Made by a program: the position numbers and the translations under genes. Shown one piece after another: positions 31,951 through 32,029 of a stretch of 32,029 nt of DNA. The notes below the pieces were generated by a model. It had not been told where the DNA came from. It searched no databases and saw only the letters and a list, made by a program, of their open reading frames with translations. Source of the DNA: CAZXFH01 sp964640055. Its GTDB lineage: Bacteria; Fidelibacterota; UBA2242; JAFGTP01. Location of the stretch: contig CAZXFH010000038.1 of the NCBI GenBank assembly GCA_964640055.1, positions 1 through 32,029 of the forward strand, given 5' to 3'. Numbering within the stretch: position 1 is the stretch's first letter; each line of letters starts with the position of its first letter.

Positions 31951-31981
31951 AAAGGCTGGCTAATGAAGCCAGCCTTTTTTT
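31951..31981 (+). terminator. Rho-independent terminator after the LysM lipoprotein gene
   Basis: AAAGGCTGGCT at 31951-31961 pairs with AGCCAGCCTTT at 31967-31977, giving an 11-bp stem with a 5-base loop and a run of T residues to 31981. It lies 26 bp after the stop codon. Confidence 0.92.
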
Positions 31982-31983
31982 AG

Positions 31984-32001
31984 TGCGCCCGGCAGGGCGC
32001 A
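31984..32001. repeat. GC-rich 7-bp hairpin before the next gene
   Basis: TGCGCCC at 31984-31990 pairs exactly with GGGCGCA at 31995-32001 around a GGCA loop, directly after the terminator and 7 bp before a ribosome binding site. It has no T run. Confidence 0.4.
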
Positions 32002-32008
32002 ATCAGTT

Positions 32009-32029
32009 GGAGGTGACTTATCGACAATG
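32009..32029 (+). promoter_or_regulatory. Ribosome binding site and start codon of the next gene
   Basis: GGAGGTGA at 32009-32016 lies 10 bp before an ATG at 32027-32029, where the window ends. The downstream gene cannot be identified. Confidence 0.45.

Overview
The window is a typical stretch of chromosome from a Gram-negative bacterium, most likely an uncultured anaerobic lineage of the FCB group (Neomarinimicrobiota, Calditrichota, Ignavibacteria or similar). The clues are a secreted protein with a YPNPFNP-type C-terminal sorting domain, a TonB-dependent receptor with a carboxypeptidase-regulatory N-terminal domain, FadL-like and OprP-like outer-membrane barrels, many lipoproteins, and a COG1900/NIL-ferredoxin homocysteine pathway usually found in anaerobes. 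The phylum is an inference. I see no rRNA, tRNA, CRISPR array, insertion sequence or prophage.

Layout. 1-5162: the 3' part of a CDF-type cation transporter; an Rrf2/IscR-like regulator with a palindromic candidate operator; a ferritin-like/VIT1 fusion (probable iron or manganese transporter); a frameshifted membrane gene with a zinc-ribbon-like tail; an arginase-fold protein; a rubrerythrin-like protein; and an MscS channel. 5180-8829 (minus): a sulfur-assimilation operon cysK - COG1900 - NIL/2x[4Fe-4S] ferredoxin - cysE - NIF3/YqfO-like protein. 9282-12493 (plus): a Tat-exported lipoprotein D-aminoacylase, a tag pseudogene (3-methyladenine glycosylase I, frameshift plus nonsense), and an EamA transporter ending at a strong terminator.

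12668-23652 is a phosphate-starvation (Pho) island. It holds a secreted beta-helix protein and a TonB receptor on the minus strand, then a PhoB-type regulator, an OprP-like porin, pstS, pstC, pstA, pstB and phoU on the plus strand. Four arrays of TT(A/T)AC(A/C)-like hexamers at 11-bp (once 10-bp) steps lie upstream of four transcription units. Each array is oriented with its gene: the beta-helix protein, the TonB receptor, phoB and porin-pst. This layout resembles Bacillus PhoP boxes and the 11-bp PhoB box, and it ties the TonB receptor and beta-helix protein to phosphate scavenging. No phoR kinase lies in the window.

23713-32029: on the minus strand ligA, a slipin (SPFH) and NfeD membrane protease pair, an uncharacterised secreted protein coupled to nfeD, a FadL/PorV-like barrel, and an unusual lipoprotein with a Tyr-rich middle and a Ser/Arg-rich tail. 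On the plus strand are a LysM lipoprotein, its terminator, and the ribosome binding site and start codon of the next gene.

The best leads are the Pho-box arrays with the TonB/beta-helix module, the decayed zinc-ribbon-like membrane gene at 2310-2704, and the tag pseudogene.
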